This document shows positions 35,938-46,308 of a stretch of DNA of 64,000 nt, piece by piece. Position numbers and translations under genes: made by a program. Below the pieces are notes generated by a model that was not told the origin of the DNA, did not search any database, and saw only the letters and a list, made by a program, of their open reading frames with translations. The stretch spans positions 1-64,000 of the forward strand of contig NZ_VZIZ01000040.1 of assembly GCF_009812035.1 (NCBI RefSeq). Direction: 5' to 3'. The stretch comes from Psychrobacter nivimaris (GTDB lineage Bacteria > Pseudomonadota > Gammaproteobacteria > Pseudomonadales > Moraxellaceae). How positions within the stretch are numbered: the first letter of the stretch is position 1; every line of letters begins with the position of its first letter.

Positions 35938-36399
35938 TTATGCTGAAACAGGCTTGTCCAGTCGCACCACAAAGCTGTCGCAAGGTACATTGGGCAAGAT
36001 ATTATCCGCAGTTGCCCCACTGATCCATGCAGCTATACCCGTACGCTTATGACGTCCGATGACCAATAGATCGACATCATGTTTATGACAGTAGCTGACG
36101 ATACCTTCACTGCTAGAGATAGCAGTCGTGACTTCTGACGTTGCTGCATTTAGCTGATTGCGTTCAAGGAATTGCGCTAGCTTTGCACGCGCTTCTTGGC
36201 AGCGTTCATCATCAATCTCATCGTATAGGCTAGAGGCAGGCACCAGCTCATAGCCGAAGCCAACCATGGTGTCTTTGACAATATGTAAAACAGATAGCTT
36301 AGAGCCTGGACGGTTTTCGACGATGCGCTTGGCCTTTTGGGCGACTATATCTGCATCAGAGAGTAAGTCGGTGACCAGTAAAATATGTTCGTAACTCAT
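35938..36399 (-). CDS. Universal stress protein (copy 1)
   Basis: A 153-residue UspA-fold protein. It opens with the strand HILLVTDLLSDADIVAQKA (5-23), has LSVLHIV in strand 2, and ends with DVDLLVIGRHKRTGIAAWISGATADNILPNVPCDSFVV. The GRHKR loop lacks the second glycine of the ATP-binding G-x2-G pattern, so it probably belongs to the UspA-like group that does not bind ATP. It lies 99 bases downstream of a paralogue with the same length, forming a tandem pair. Confidence 0.88.
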   Translation of the reverse strand: MSYEHILLVTDLLSDADIVAQKAKRIVENRPGSKLSVLHIVKDTMVGFGYELVPASSLYDEIDDERCQEARAKLAQFLERNQLNAATSEVTTAISSSEGIVSYCHKHDVDLLVIGRHKRTGIAAWISGATADNILPNVPCDSFVVRLDKPVSA

Positions 36400-36498
36400 A
36401 GCGTCTTCCTCATGTCAGATAGTATTTACTATAGCACTACTCTAGGGCGCTGTTAAGTAAAGCTTGTCGTCTTTAGCAGCGGATGAGAGCAATGCCAA

Positions 36499-36960
36499 TT
36501 ATTCCAAGACAGGCTGATCAAGCTTCACCACTAAACTGTCGCAAGGCACATTTGGTAAGATACTGTCGGCAGTGGCTCCTACCAGCCAAGCGGCAATACC
36601 ATGGCGCTCATGGCGTCCAATGATAAGTAAGTCGACGTCTTTTTCACGGCAATAGTTAATGATACCTTTGCTATTAGAGATAGCAGCGGTGACCTCAGAG
36701 TTGATTGCTTCTAGCCCGTTACGTGCCAAAAATTGCGCTAATTTCGCCCTTGCTTCTTGCCACTTCTCACTATCGACATCACCTGATAGGCTAGAGGCAG
36801 GCACGAGCTCGTAACCGAAGCGAACCATGTCATCTTTGACTATATGCAAGACAGACAGTCTGGCTTCAGGAGAGCCTGCGAGAATACGCTTGGCTTTTAG
36901 CGCCACTTTGTCCGCATCGGATAGCAAATCAGTGACCAGTAAAACGTGTTGGTAGCTCAT
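36499..36960 (-). CDS. Universal stress protein (copy 2)
   Basis: A 153-residue UspA-fold paralogue colinear with copy 1, including LLVTDLLSDADKVALKAKR and GRHERHGIAAWLVGATADSILPNVPCDS. The start was set at 36960 (ATG) rather than a GTG four codons earlier, because GGAG lies six bases before the ATG and the result equals the copy 1 length. The pair probably arose by tandem duplication. Stress induction is known for the family but no promoter was identified here. Confidence 0.88.
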   Translation of the reverse strand: MSYQHVLLVTDLLSDADKVALKAKRILAGSPEARLSVLHIVKDDMVRFGYELVPASSLSGDVDSEKWQEARAKLAQFLARNGLEAINSEVTAAISNSKGIINYCREKDVDLLIIGRHERHGIAAWLVGATADSILPNVPCDSLVVKLDQPVLE

Positions 36961-37256
36961 AAAGTACTCCACTCCTGTTAATAGTTAACTTTATAGTAGC
37001 AGTGCAGGCTGTTTTTGTTAAGCAATAAATCCATAATAAAATTGTGGGTATTTATAAATTTGTAGCTTTAAGGCTCTGATAGCTAAAGTTGATAGCTGCG
37101 TAGATTATGTGGTGGATTATTGCATGGCTGTTGCCTTGACTTATCCATGTCGGAGCCCCACTAATAGCGCTAAGCCAACTCTTTTTTAGCCAATTTATTA
37201 CTCTATTTTCCCTGACAGTCAGGGCACTATACGCATAATAAGCGATAAGGATAACT

Positions 37257-40200
37257 ATGACGGACACGCCATTTACTGCTGATTTAACCTTGCATCCAGC
37301 ATTTGAGCTGATTGAGCATCGCCATATTGAGGCGCTATCGATGGATGTGCTGATCAGTCAGCATGTAAAAACAGGAGCGATGCATTATCATTTGGCACAC
37401 CCAAGTGATGAAAATGCGTTTTTGGTCGGTTTTCGCACCCAGCCAATGGACTCAAAAGGCGAGGCGCATGTTTTAGAACACGTGGCATTATGTGGTTCGA
37501 ATAAGTTCCCAGTACGTGACCCATTCTTCTCAATGATTAAACGCTCGTTAAATACGTTTATGAATGCGATGACCGCCGCTGATTGGACGGCCTATCCGTA
37601 TGCGACGCAAAACAAAAATGATTATTTTAACTTGCTTGCTGTCTATCTAGACGCGTCGTTTTTCCCCAATATCCATCCGCTCGATTTTGCCCAAGAAGGC
37701 ATCCGTGTGGAATTGGATGAAAATGATAAGCCGCAGTTTAAGGGTATCGTTTTTAATGAGATGAAAGGCGCGATGAGTGGCGAGATTGATCAGCTATATC
37801 ATACGGTTGCTCATCATCTGTTCCCAACGACGACCTATCATTATAATTCAGGCGGCGATCCTGCTGATATCCCTGACTTGACACACACTGAGCTGACAGA
37901 GTTTCACCAGAGCCATTATCATCCGTCAAACAGTGTCATTATGAGCTTCGGTAATATCCCTGTTGCTGAGACGCAAGCGAAAATACACGAAGATGCTTTG
38001 ATTCAATTTGAAGCAGGCAAAAAGCATGTATCGCGTCCAGAGCAACGTTTGTCTGCGCCAATCAGCGCGGTTGATACTTATACTGCTGACGAAGCCGGCC
38101 CAGATCAGACGCATCACGTGGTTGCTTGGTTACTACCATCGATTACCGATCCTAAGCAGCGTTTGGCATTGCGTCTATTAGAGGGCGTGCTGATTGAGCA
38201 TGCAGGTTCGCCATTGCGTGCCTATCTTGACAGTCATCCGCTGGGTAAAGCGCCAAGTCCGCTATTGGGACTCGATGACAGTCATTATGAGATGGTCTTT
38301 TATACGGGACTGCGCGGTTCTAACCCTGAACATGCCGAAGCAGTAGAGCAGGGCATCATTGACTTGCTGACCGAAGTGGCCAATTCACCAGTTGATGATG
38401 AGACAATCGAAACCATTCTGCATCAGATTGAGATTGATCAGCGTCACATTGGCGGCGATAGCATTCCTTATGGTCTAAACCTTATGCTAGAGGGCTTTAG
38501 TACCGCTATTCATGATGGCAATCCTATCGATGTTTGGGAAGTAGACGAGCACCTACAGTGGCTACGCGAGCAAGTCGTCGATCCACAGTGGCTACCGAAC
38601 TTGATTAAAACGCATTTATTGGATAATCAGCATCGCGTACGCGTAACGATGACCCCTGATAGCGAAAAAACAGCCCGTTTGGCAGCAGCTGAGCAGACTC
38701 GTTTGGATACTATCGCGATGGATTTGACTGCTGATGACAAAGCTATTTTAAAGCAACAAGCCTTAGATTTGGCTGCACGTCAAGCTGCGCCAGATGATTT
38801 AAGCTTATTACCAAAAGTGGGTCTAGAAGACGTACCAACGGATATCAGCTTTAAAGAAGGCACCCAAAAGCAGGTGCGTTTGAGCGGGCAAGACAGCACG
38901 CTATTTGAGTATGAAGCTGGCACTAATGGCATTTATTACTATCAAGTGATTGTCCCACTCACTGAAGCAATTGGTAATGCGAGCGCAGATGAACTACCCG
39001 TCAATGATGTGATCAATCATCCATTGTTACCTATTTATTTAAGTCTACTGTCTGAGCTAGGTACTGACTCGCTTAGCGCTCATGAGATGCAAGCCAAGCA
39101 GGCAGCGCATTCTTCTGGTGTGACTGCACGTATCAGCCAACGTACCAATGTCGATGATAGCCAAGCGATTAGCAGCTACTTTGTGGTGGCAACGCGTGCG
39201 CTAAATCGCAAGCCTGAAGCGATTGATTTACTCAAGGAAGTGATGGAGCACAGTATCTTCTCTGAGCATGACCGTATCAAAGAAATCTTGCAGCAGCGTC
39301 AAGCAGGTTGGCAGTCAAATCTAGCAGGATCTGGTCATTCATACGCGATGCAAACGGCCAGTCGTGGTATGAGTCGCCAAGCGCAGTTGGAGTATGTGCG
39401 CAGCGGCCTACCAGCATTAAACGCACTTAAAGATTTCTTGGCACATGCTAGTACAGATGATACTCAGTGGGATCAACTGGCTATGAGCTTGATGGATTTA
39501 CATCAACGTCTGATCAGTTTGCCTAAGCATGCCGTTATTATCTGTGAGGCAGAGCAAACCGAACGCTTGAGTAGTTTAATCGTCGATAGCTGGAAAGATA
39601 GCCAAGCGCCAAAGATGGCTGAGAATTTGACCAATATTGAGACTAATATCCCAAGCGAGTTTGCCAATCTGCAATTAGATACTGCATTGAATGGTGCGAC
39701 TGATACAGTCAAAACATTAGAGAGTGGCGACGATGTTAAAAACGAAGTGCTCGATGTTGCAGATTTAGCATGGCTAGTACCAACCAACGTCTATCACAAT
39801 GCCAGTGCTTATACTGTACCTGCTGCTGACCATCCTGATACCGCTGCACTAATGGTATTGGCGCCTTACTTACGTAACGGCTATTTGCACAGTGCGATTC
39901 GTGAGCGCGGCGGTGCCTATGGCGGCGGCGCAGGTTACGATGCCAATGCGTGTGCCTTTAAGTTCTTTAGCTATCGTGATCCACAATGCGCTGAGACCTT
40001 TGCTCACTTTGACGCCAGTATCGAATGGATCTTAAACGAGCCACAAACCGATGAGCAATTGGAAGAAGCTATCTTAGGTATTATCTCAGGTATGGATAAG
40101 CCGGGCTCTCCTGCAGGTGAGGCGATCAAAGCCTGCTTCGCAAATCTGCATCATCGCGGTGTCGACTGGCAGCGTAAAATGCGTGCGTCGATATTAGCCG

Positions 40201-40337
40201 TCACGGTCGCTGATTTGCAGCGCGTTGCCAAGCAATATCTGCAAGGTCAAAAGCATGTACGTGCAGTACTAGCGCCTTACGACAAAGAAGAGGCAGTAAA
40301 AGATCTTGGCTTTGAAGTATGTAGAATAAAGAGCTAA
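37257..40337 (+). CDS. M16C-family zinc metalloprotease (presequence-protease-like)
   Basis: A 1026-residue pitrilysin-type protease that forms a chamber from two halves and degrades unstructured peptides. The inverted zinc motif HVLEH appears within GEAHVLEHVALCGSNKFPVRD near 68-88. The downstream zinc glutamate is expected in the FKGIVFNEMKGAMS region (about 162-175). The second, inactive half contains RERGGAYGGGAGYDANACAF near 881-900. Size and the CGS-P-DPF pattern match PreP/CYM1-type enzymes. There is no signal peptide, so it is cytoplasmic. AAGGATAA precedes the ATG. Monocistronic, with a terminator shared with the convergent Nudix gene. Substrates are inferred from the family. Confidence 0.9.
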   Translation: MTDTPFTADLTLHPAFELIEHRHIEALSMDVLISQHVKTGAMHYHLAHPSDENAFLVGFRTQPMDSKGEAHVLEHVALCGSNKFPVRDPFFSMIKRSLNTFMNAMTAADWTAYPYATQNKNDYFNLLAVYLDASFFPNIHPLDFAQEGIRVELDENDKPQFKGIVFNEMKGAMSGEIDQLYHTVAHHLFPTTTYHYNSGGDPADIPDLTHTELTEFHQSHYHPSNSVIMSFGNIPVAETQAKIHEDALIQFEAGKKHVSRPEQRLSAPISAVDTYTADEAGPDQTHHVVAWLLPSITDPKQRLALRLLEGVLIEHAGSPLRAYLDSHPLGKAPSPLLGLDDSHYEMVFYTGLRGSNPEHAEAVEQGIIDLLTEVANSPVDDETIETILHQIEIDQRHIGGDSIPYGLNLMLEGFSTAIHDGNPIDVWEVDEHLQWLREQVVDPQWLPNLIKTHLLDNQHRVRVTMTPDSEKTARLAAAEQTRLDTIAMDLTADDKAILKQQALDLAARQAAPDDLSLLPKVGLEDVPTDISFKEGTQKQVRLSGQDSTLFEYEAGTNGIYYYQVIVPLTEAIGNASADELPVNDVINHPLLPIYLSLLSELGTDSLSAHEMQAKQAAHSSGVTARISQRTNVDDSQAISSYFVVATRALNRKPEAIDLLKEVMEHSIFSEHDRIKEILQQRQAGWQSNLAGSGHSYAMQTASRGMSRQAQLEYVRSGLPALNALKDFLAHASTDDTQWDQLAMSLMDLHQRLISLPKHAVIICEAEQTERLSSLIVDSWKDSQAPKMAENLTNIETNIPSEFANLQLDTALNGATDTVKTLESGDDVKNEVLDVADLAWLVPTNVYHNASAYTVPAADHPDTAALMVLAPYLRNGYLHSAIRERGGAYGGGAGYDANACAFKFFSYRDPQCAETFAHFDASIEWILNEPQTDEQLEEAILGIISGMDKPGSPAGEAIKACFANLHHRGVDWQRKMRASILAVTVADLQRVAKQYLQGQKHVRAVLAPYDKEEAVKDLGFEVCRIKS

Positions 40338-40374
40338 GACAATTAGGTTTGTTTTTGATTAAAAGTTAAGCACA

Positions 40375-40403
40375 AAAAAGCCAAGCATCATGCTTGGCTT
40401 TTT
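40375..40403. terminator. Bidirectional terminator between the protease and Nudix genes
   Basis: AAAAAGCCAAGCA (40375-40387) pairs perfectly with TGCTTGGCTTTTT (40391-40403) around a three-base loop. Confidence 0.93.
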
Positions 40404-40419
40404 GCGGTTAGGTAATTGA

Positions 40420-40983
40420 CTAATATCGCTTGATACTCAAATCTTTGCCAATTTTGTCTTGATGAATCGGAAATTCTGACAACTCGTTACACTGCTTACG
40501 ATCAGCAAAGTAACTTTTTAGAGTACGGCGAATGGCTTCAAACGCCAGTGTATCCCAGGGGATATCTTCTTCGCTAAACAGTGCACAGTCGAGACTTTCT
40601 GAGCCAATACCATACGCGCCATCTTTTAGATCGGCTAGATAAATAGAGTAGATCTGCCCAATATCTGGCAAGTCATAAATGCAGTATAGATGCGGATTCA
40701 GTACGATGGCATCAGCCTCTTCATAGCTCTCGCGTGCTGCGCCTTCAGCCATGGTCTCGCCATTTTCCATAAAACCTGCAGGTATCGTCCATAGCCCATA
40801 CTGTGGCTCAATCGCTCGGCGGCAGAGTAGTACTCTATTTTCATGTACCACCAGAGAACCACAGATAACTTTTGGGTTTTCGTAGTGGATATAGTGGCAA
40901 TTGGGGCATACCAAACGCGGCATATTGTCCGTAGGTGGGATTTTTCGTTCTGCTTCATGACCGCATTGGAGGCAATAGCGCAT
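40420..40983 (-). CDS. Nudix hydrolase with N-terminal zinc ribbon
   Basis: A 187-residue protein. An N-terminal zinc ribbon with two CxxC pairs (YCLQCG near 3-8 and LVCPNCHYIHYENPK near 24-38) resembles the ribbon of NudC-type NADH pyrophosphatases. The Nudix box is intact: GFMENGETMAEGAARESYEEADA near 70-92, with the metal-binding glutamates in RESYEE. Related COG1051 proteins hydrolyse ADP-ribose or NADH-like dinucleotides. The substrate cannot be assigned. Single gene, with a strong terminator downstream. Confidence 0.87.
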   Translation of the reverse strand: MRYCLQCGHEAERKIPPTDNMPRLVCPNCHYIHYENPKVICGSLVVHENRVLLCRRAIEPQYGLWTIPAGFMENGETMAEGAARESYEEADAIVLNPHLYCIYDLPDIGQIYSIYLADLKDGAYGIGSESLDCALFSEEDIPWDTLAFEAIRRTLKSYFADRKQCNELSEFPIHQDKIGKDLSIKRY

Positions 40984-41525
40984 ATCAACTACCTTGTTAT
41001 AAAAATTATTGTGTATGATGTTTTTTATAGGTTATAAGACCTATATTCTGAAGTGCTGCTGTCATCGTTTCGAGATACGTTAGATACAAGGACGGTGAGA
41101 CAAGTACCACAAGCAGTAAACTGAGTGAACCTGACGATAAACCTAACTTAAACGTACCTGACTTATATAAGATATTATTCTAAAGAGCAGCTATCGTCTT
41201 AAGATAGCACATATTATCGACGGACAGAATCAAGATAACAGTAACGCATCATTTCGCAGATAGGCTGGCCATTATCAGTTAACAGGGTCGTTGTTGAGCA
41301 TTGATAAGCAATGAATCAGTCACATAAATAGCATGCAGCCACTATTATATTGCGCTAGTCTAGTGAGTGTTCAGTCGTTATTGATGTTAAGCCGCTAATA
41401 AAACGGGTGACCGAGACAAATAAAAAGATTGTTGGTTTTATTTATTAGTCGCGATTTTAATAATAGAAAATAAGAAAGATGCTGTTGATACCGCTTAATA
41501 ACGATAAAAATATAGGGCAATTATA
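40984..41525. other. Intergenic region between divergent Nudix genes
   Basis: About 540 bases in which I see no gene, hairpin terminator or repeat. Both divergent promoters must lie here. No ORF of credible composition was found. Confidence 0.5.
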
Positions 41526-42260
41526 ATGTTATTCCCACCGGAGGCTGTGAGCTTCGATAACCTGTCAGTTGCTGTACCTACTTTTATTCGTCATCCTACA
41601 CTCAGAAAGCTAGCCGAGCGAGTACAGCACGAGACATTGAACGCGCTGACGAGTCCAGCGATGTACGAGAGTAGCAACACCTCACAAAGTACGCGTATTT
41701 TGGACAGCTTATATCAGACACCAATTGCTGATGCATCAATACTGGTCGCTATTACTCATGAGCGCAGGCCTAAATTATTATTAACACGCCGCGCCGCCCA
41801 TATGAACAGTCATGCGGGTGAGGTGTCTTGTGTGGGTGGTAAACATGATCGAGGCGATGGTAATAATGTCGTTACTGCATTGCGTGAAGCCTGTGAAGAA
41901 ACAGCACTACCACCCAATAAAGTCCAATTACTTGGTCAGCTACCTATCCAAACTTCAAAAAGTGGTATGAGCGTACGTCCAATCGTCGCGCTTATCGCTC
42001 CAGGTCTGGTCTTAGTCCCAGAGGCAGGAGAAATATCACGTATCTTTTGGGCAGATTTAGAGTCGTTAGTCACTCAACCAACGGTAGAGTATGAAATTGA
42101 GTATAAAATGCAAGAGCAAATGGCTACCATACTGACGCCGAGCTGGCAGGTCGATGGTGAGACAGTATGGGGGCTAACAGGACGGGTAATTGCTAACCTA
42201 TTAGAAACAGGATTTGATCGACAGCTAGAGTGGTATTACCGCGTCGAAAACAAACGCTGA
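41526..42260 (+). CDS. Nudix hydrolase, CoA pyrophosphatase (NudL)-like
   Basis: A 244-residue protein. The Nudix box carries the CoA-diphosphatase-like approach MNSHAGEVSCVGGKHDRGDG near 92-111 followed by TALREACEETAL near 117-128, keeping the REACEE metal ligands. Family members cleave CoA to 3',5'-ADP and phosphopantetheine. Compared with the canonical pattern GEVSFPGG it has CVGG, and the spacing to RExxEE is longer than the strict 23-residue box but typical for this subgroup. The RBS is weak. It stands alone. Confidence 0.78.
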   Translation: MLFPPEAVSFDNLSVAVPTFIRHPTLRKLAERVQHETLNALTSPAMYESSNTSQSTRILDSLYQTPIADASILVAITHERRPKLLLTRRAAHMNSHAGEVSCVGGKHDRGDGNNVVTALREACEETALPPNKVQLLGQLPIQTSKSGMSVRPIVALIAPGLVLVPEAGEISRIFWADLESLVTQPTVEYEIEYKMQEQMATILTPSWQVDGETVWGLTGRVIANLLETGFDRQLEWYYRVENKR

Positions 42261-42392
42261 TAAATGTCATCTATTAATAATATAGTCGATTCAATTTAAA
42301 AGTAGTACAAGGCAACCGAGTGTAGATGTATATGTGATACTTCAAACGAGGTTAACACAGTAATGCTTTTATAGTGGGATGACTATAATCAT

Positions 42393-43751
42393 CTACTTAT
42401 AATAATCATCGTTCTTTTTCAGCCACCAGTTCATATTGTCTTGGCGCTTGGCACGAAATGCTTCTAGCTTATGAGCAACGGACGCATTATGCTGCCGTGC
42501 AGTATCGAGCGCAAAAAGAATCGGCACCGAAGACAATACACCAAAGCGTATCTTCGATTTTGGTAAGTTCAGCCCATCGCCTATATCATCACCAACTAAG
42601 GTACGGGTGACACTTGCATTGACCATTTCGACAAAACGTCCACGGCGATTGTCTTCACCCATCAGCTGACGCGGTAAATCATGCAATGCCTTTGCCAATG
42701 GCTGACCCATCTTAAAGTCTAGCTGCTGTATCGATAGATAGGTATAGAGCCATTCCCAACACGCGGCCTCATCTTTTGGTAAGCGATCTAAATCAACGCC
42801 CATCCAATAACTGGCAAGATTCCATAGATGTAAGATACCCTCGGCTTCTTCTGTGCTAATACGTGCGCCCAGCAATCGTAGACCGCGCATAATCAGTAAC
42901 GAGAACTGCAAATGGGTGGCAATCATATCGGTTTGATTGATAGGGATGCCCCAATAGTTGGTATTCCAACTGCCGTCAGGGTTATGATGTTGCTCGGCAT
43001 TGGGTATCACGCCTGTAGCAGCACTGCCTTTACCTTTGAGTAAGTTTTGCCGTACCAAAGTATGTATTTGACGTACTTGGATCGATTGTCGCCAGCCTTC
43101 AGAGCCAATAGCCAATACTTGCTCGATAGGTTTGTTTTGATTGCGTGTGCTCATATTAGATGAGGGGTGTTCAGACACGGCCAAGATATAAGCGTAAGTA
43201 CGCATCAATCGCGGTAGCGCATCGTGCATCAGTGCGCCTGTCTGAATGAGCGGTAACGAGAGGGCAGGGATGCTATAGCCGGCCATCAGAGCAACATTAC
43301 GCAATAGCCAAATGAGCATCAGTGGATAGCGCCGATAGGCAACTGCACCTATCTGAGCAAGCTTTGGGTCGAACCAATCAGGATGGCTGCTAAATTGCTC
43401 AGTGAGCGCGCTAAATGATGGATTGTTTACAAGGTCGTTGTTCGTAAGTTTATGGTTTGGACTATCGTCAAGAATAGTATGCTGTAAAGGCTTTGCAAAC
43501 TTTATGTTCTGAGCGGCTAGCGCGTCTGCGAGTGGATCGCCAATATCATAACCTGCCACTATCTCATTTAGTAGAGCAGGCGAGATCGTAAAGTCTTTTG
43601 GTAATAAATAACGTTTAATTCGTTTTAAAACCTGCAAATCGCTATGGTCATTGATAGCAGTGGTACGTCCATGACGTTGATAAGCGTTCGATGACTGAAA
43701 GTCAGGTTTGTCAGTTGGAGTACTTGCCGTATTGATGATTTTCTTATCCAT
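42393..43751 (-). CDS. MpaB/latex-clearing-type oxygenase (DUF2236 family)
   Basis: A protein of about 452 residues in the DUF2236 family, which includes fungal MpaB oxygenase and bacterial rubber oxygenase with b-type heme. Family marks are ALMAGYSIPALSLPLIQTGAL near 155-175, SEGWRQSIQVRQIHTLVR near 215-232, QTDMIATHLQFSLLIMRGLRLLG near 274-296 and EGILHLWNLASYWMGVDLDRLP near 304-325. The histidines in these helices are likely heme ligands, by analogy. The start was set at the ATG (43751). A TTG three codons earlier is also possible. A DUF2799 lipoprotein gene follows upstream 78 bases away in the same direction. Substrate unknown. Confidence 0.82.
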   Translation of the reverse strand: MDKKIINTASTPTDKPDFQSSNAYQRHGRTTAINDHSDLQVLKRIKRYLLPKDFTISPALLNEIVAGYDIGDPLADALAAQNIKFAKPLQHTILDDSPNHKLTNNDLVNNPSFSALTEQFSSHPDWFDPKLAQIGAVAYRRYPLMLIWLLRNVALMAGYSIPALSLPLIQTGALMHDALPRLMRTYAYILAVSEHPSSNMSTRNQNKPIEQVLAIGSEGWRQSIQVRQIHTLVRQNLLKGKGSAATGVIPNAEQHHNPDGSWNTNYWGIPINQTDMIATHLQFSLLIMRGLRLLGARISTEEAEGILHLWNLASYWMGVDLDRLPKDEAACWEWLYTYLSIQQLDFKMGQPLAKALHDLPRQLMGEDNRRGRFVEMVNASVTRTLVGDDIGDGLNLPKSKIRFGVLSSVPILFALDTARQHNASVAHKLEAFRAKRQDNMNWWLKKNDDYYK

Positions 43752-43828
43752 AGTTATCAAGTACCATTTTCAGAATGAGGACATGCCTTAGAACGTAAAA
43801 CTTGCATTGCGATAGCTTCGCATCCCAG

Positions 43829-44431
43829 TCATTCGTAAAAATTACTGGATTGGTTCAATGAATCTAATTGCTGCTGCGTCTTTTGGATACGGCGTTTAGT
43901 ATCACGAATCTCATCAGATAGAGATAGCAGCCGTGCACGGGCTTCTTTTTCATTAGCAAAATCTAGCATTTCACCATTTTCTAGCTTATCGAATTCTGAT
44001 TGGTAAGTATCTAGGAGGTGATTGTCTTTGTCTAACTGACTGTTTAAGGCGTAATAATCTAGCCCTTTTTGATTGGCCGCTTGCAATGTGTTGGCCATAG
44101 TGATCGGGCAAACGTTGTTCAACTGACGACCACGTCTACCGATGTTATAGGCATTATTGATGGTACAGTATTGTTGCAGACCAAGTTGACGACCGCGCTC
44201 CCATGCTTGGTAGTCAGGGGCGACGCTGGCTTTGGCACAGGCTTTTGTATGAGAGGCTAAGCGGTCTGAATGGTAACCTGCCACGCCATCGTTATAGCCG
44301 ATAGCTTGCCAGTCACCGATGAGACATTCTTGCTTGGAGAGTGTTGCACAGCCTGCTAGCAGATAGATACTACCGAACACAGATAACCCTAATGACAATT
44401 GACGCACAACGCGGTGTATAGGTCGGTACAT
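43829..44431 (-). CDS. DUF2799 lipoprotein
   Basis: A 200-residue lipoprotein. After a basic start, the hydrophobic segment LSLGLSVFGSIYLLAGC ends in a lipobox (LAGC, cysteine near 28). The DUF2799 signature follows: CLIGDWQAIGYNDGVAGYHSDRLASHTKAC near 36-65, then AWERGRQLGLQQYCTINNAYNIGRRG. The last 60 residues form a charged coiled-coil-like region (LLSLSDEIRDTKRRIQKTQQQLDSL). Function unknown. It may share a transcript with the MpaB-type gene downstream. Confidence 0.83.
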   Translation of the reverse strand: MYRPIHRVVRQLSLGLSVFGSIYLLAGCATLSKQECLIGDWQAIGYNDGVAGYHSDRLASHTKACAKASVAPDYQAWERGRQLGLQQYCTINNAYNIGRRGRQLNNVCPITMANTLQAANQKGLDYYALNSQLDKDNHLLDTYQSEFDKLENGEMLDFANEKEARARLLSLSDEIRDTKRRIQKTQQQLDSLNQSSNFYE

Positions 44432-44570
44432 GGTTAGCTCCGATAGCTGTGATAACGATAATAACTATGAACACAAATAAATGATGCTAGCAATCAATCA
44501 CGTTATGCAGCCTTGTGATTGATTGCTAGGTCACTTATAGATATCTCGATAACGCATATACAAATAAAAT

Positions 44571-44623
44571 AGAGCAGCTTATAAGTGGCATTAATATTAA
44601 GCAGTACCACTATAAGCTACTCT
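44571..44623 (-). terminator. Probable terminator of nhaA
   Basis: A long inverted repeat (AGAGCAGCTTATAAGTGG with CCACTATAAGCTACTCT, two mismatches or bulges) is followed on the minus strand by ATTTTATTT. It lies just beyond the nhaA stop codon. Confidence 0.65.
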
Positions 44624-44641
44624 ATATCTCAAAGGTATTCA

Positions 44642-45886
44642 TTAATGCGGGCGAGTCAAATCGACCGATGTACCGCTAGCATTGTCTTTCAAGCTCATTT
44701 TTAGCATGATGTAACCAGCAATACCAGAGACGATTGAACCCATAATAATACCCAAGCGCTCATCAAACATAGTGGTGTCGCCAGCAAACGCCAAACCGCC
44801 GATGAACAAACTCATGGTAAAACCAACACCGCACAATAGAGCTGCGCCGTAGATTTGCTTATAGTCCATACCTTTTGGCATAGTTGAGATACCAAGCTTA
44901 AAGATTAACCAGCACATGAACATAACGCCTAACTGCTTACCAATAAACAAACCAGCGGCAATACCTAGCGGCACTGAGTGGAATAACTCAGCAAAACCTG
45001 CGCCTTCGAGCGAGATACCCGAGTTGGCAAAAGCAAAGATTGGCAAAATACCAAAGGCGACGGTATTGTGTAGATCATGCTCTAGCTCTTCAAGCGGAGA
45101 GTGCTCAGGATCAGTGCGGTCGAACATCGGAATAAACAGTGCTAGTACCACACCTGCCAATGTTGCATGGATACCAGACTTGAGTACGGCAATCCACATG
45201 ATCAGACCGATGAGTAGATATGGCGTGATATTGGTGACGTTACGGCGATTAAGAACATATAAGAACGGCAAACATAAACCAGCTACTGCCAATGACTCTA
45301 ATGACAACTCACTGGTATAAAATAAAGCGATAATCAGAATCGCACCAATGTCATCAAAGATAGCAATAGAGACTAAAAATACTTTTAGGGAGTTAGGTAC
45401 ACGATTACCTAAGAGACTCAAAATACCAAGTGCAAAGGCAATATCTGTCGCAGCAGGAATGGCCCAACCTTTCCAAAACTCAGGCTCATTGTAGTTAAAG
45501 AGCAGATAGACAATCGCTGGCATAATCATACCGCCAAGTGCAGCCCCTGCTGGCAGTATTATCTGTTTGACGTTGGACAGCTCGCCAATGAGTACTTCAC
45601 GCTTAAGCTCTAATCCAACCAAGAAAAAGAAAACCGCCATCAGACCATCGTTAATCCAGTGATGAGCGTCTTTGGCAATCGCAAACTCACCAATCTGAAT
45701 GGCGACTGGTGCATGAATAAAGCCTTCATACCAAACATTAAGAGGGGAGTTGGCAATGATCATTGCAGCAATGGCAGCCAATGCTAAGACGATACCGCCT
45801 GCTGCCTCAAATTCAAAAAATGCCTTAATCCTTCGTATTGCCATATCATCCTCATTCGCTAAATACAATTTACTAAATAACCTCAA
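44642..45886 (-). CDS. nhaA: Na+/H+ antiporter NhaA
   Basis: An inner-membrane antiporter of 414 residues that expels sodium in exchange for protons, important for salt and alkaline tolerance. Key segments include [23 protein letters not shown] near 74-96, [18 protein letters not shown] near 143-160 (the first essential aspartate) and [21 protein letters not shown] near 172-192 (the paired aspartates of the transport site). Length and about twelve helices match the family. Intact. Alone between a lipoprotein gene and a divergent TSUP gene. Confidence 0.96.
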   Translation of the reverse strand: MRLFSKLYLANEDDMAIRRIKAFFEFEAAGGIVLALAAIAAMIIANSPLNVWYEGFIHAPVAIQIGEFAIAKDAHHWINDGLMAVFFFLVGLELKREVLIGELSNVKQIILPAGAALGGMIMPAIVYLLFNYNEPEFWKGWAIPAATDIAFALGILSLLGNRVPNSLKVFLVSIAIFDDIGAILIIALFYTSELSLESLAVAGLCLPFLYVLNRRNVTNITPYLLIGLIMWIAVLKSGIHATLAGVVLALFIPMFDRTDPEHSPLEELEHDLHNTVAFGILPIFAFANSGISLEGAGFAELFHSVPLGIAAGLFIGKQLGVMFMCWLIFKLGISTMPKGMDYKQIYGAALLCGVGFTMSLFIGGLAFAGDTTMFDERLGIIMGSIVSGIAGYIMLKMSLKDNASGTSVDLTRPH

Positions 45887-46308
45887 ATATCCATCAATGT
45901 CTGCGCTACCTATAATTTCGAGGTAGCAAATAGACAGAAACAGTTTCTCATACTCTTATCAATATAGACAACAAAATACGTTGAGCCAGTGCCAACGGTC
46001 TACTTTTTTATATTCACAATAGCAATATTATAAAGAGGATTTGACGAGCACAATAGTTGTAAGTCGTTACATCTTTTTAATAAGTCGCTATTTGGCTGAG
46101 CATATTCGGAACGTTATTAGACAAATTTAGCAGACTTTGTTACGTTTTTGGCTTTTTTTACGGTTTTATCTTTATAATGAGCAGCGCTGTGCGACGTGTC
46201 ATTATTTCTTTTGCTAGCACTGGTAAGCTGTCAGCTTATCGATAACGATATTTTAGCTTCAACTTAGAACTCCTTTTCTCTTCTTATCATATTTTGCAGG
46301 TCAGTGTC
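45887..46308. other. Intergenic region between divergent nhaA and TSUP genes
   Basis: About 420 AT-rich bases with no coding potential and no recognisable riboswitch. Both divergent promoters should lie here. Confidence 0.5.

Noticed and set aside
45887-46308. Search for a sodium- or pH-responsive RNA motif upstream of nhaA
   Set aside because: No consistent stem set or known consensus could be drawn in the AT-rich leader.
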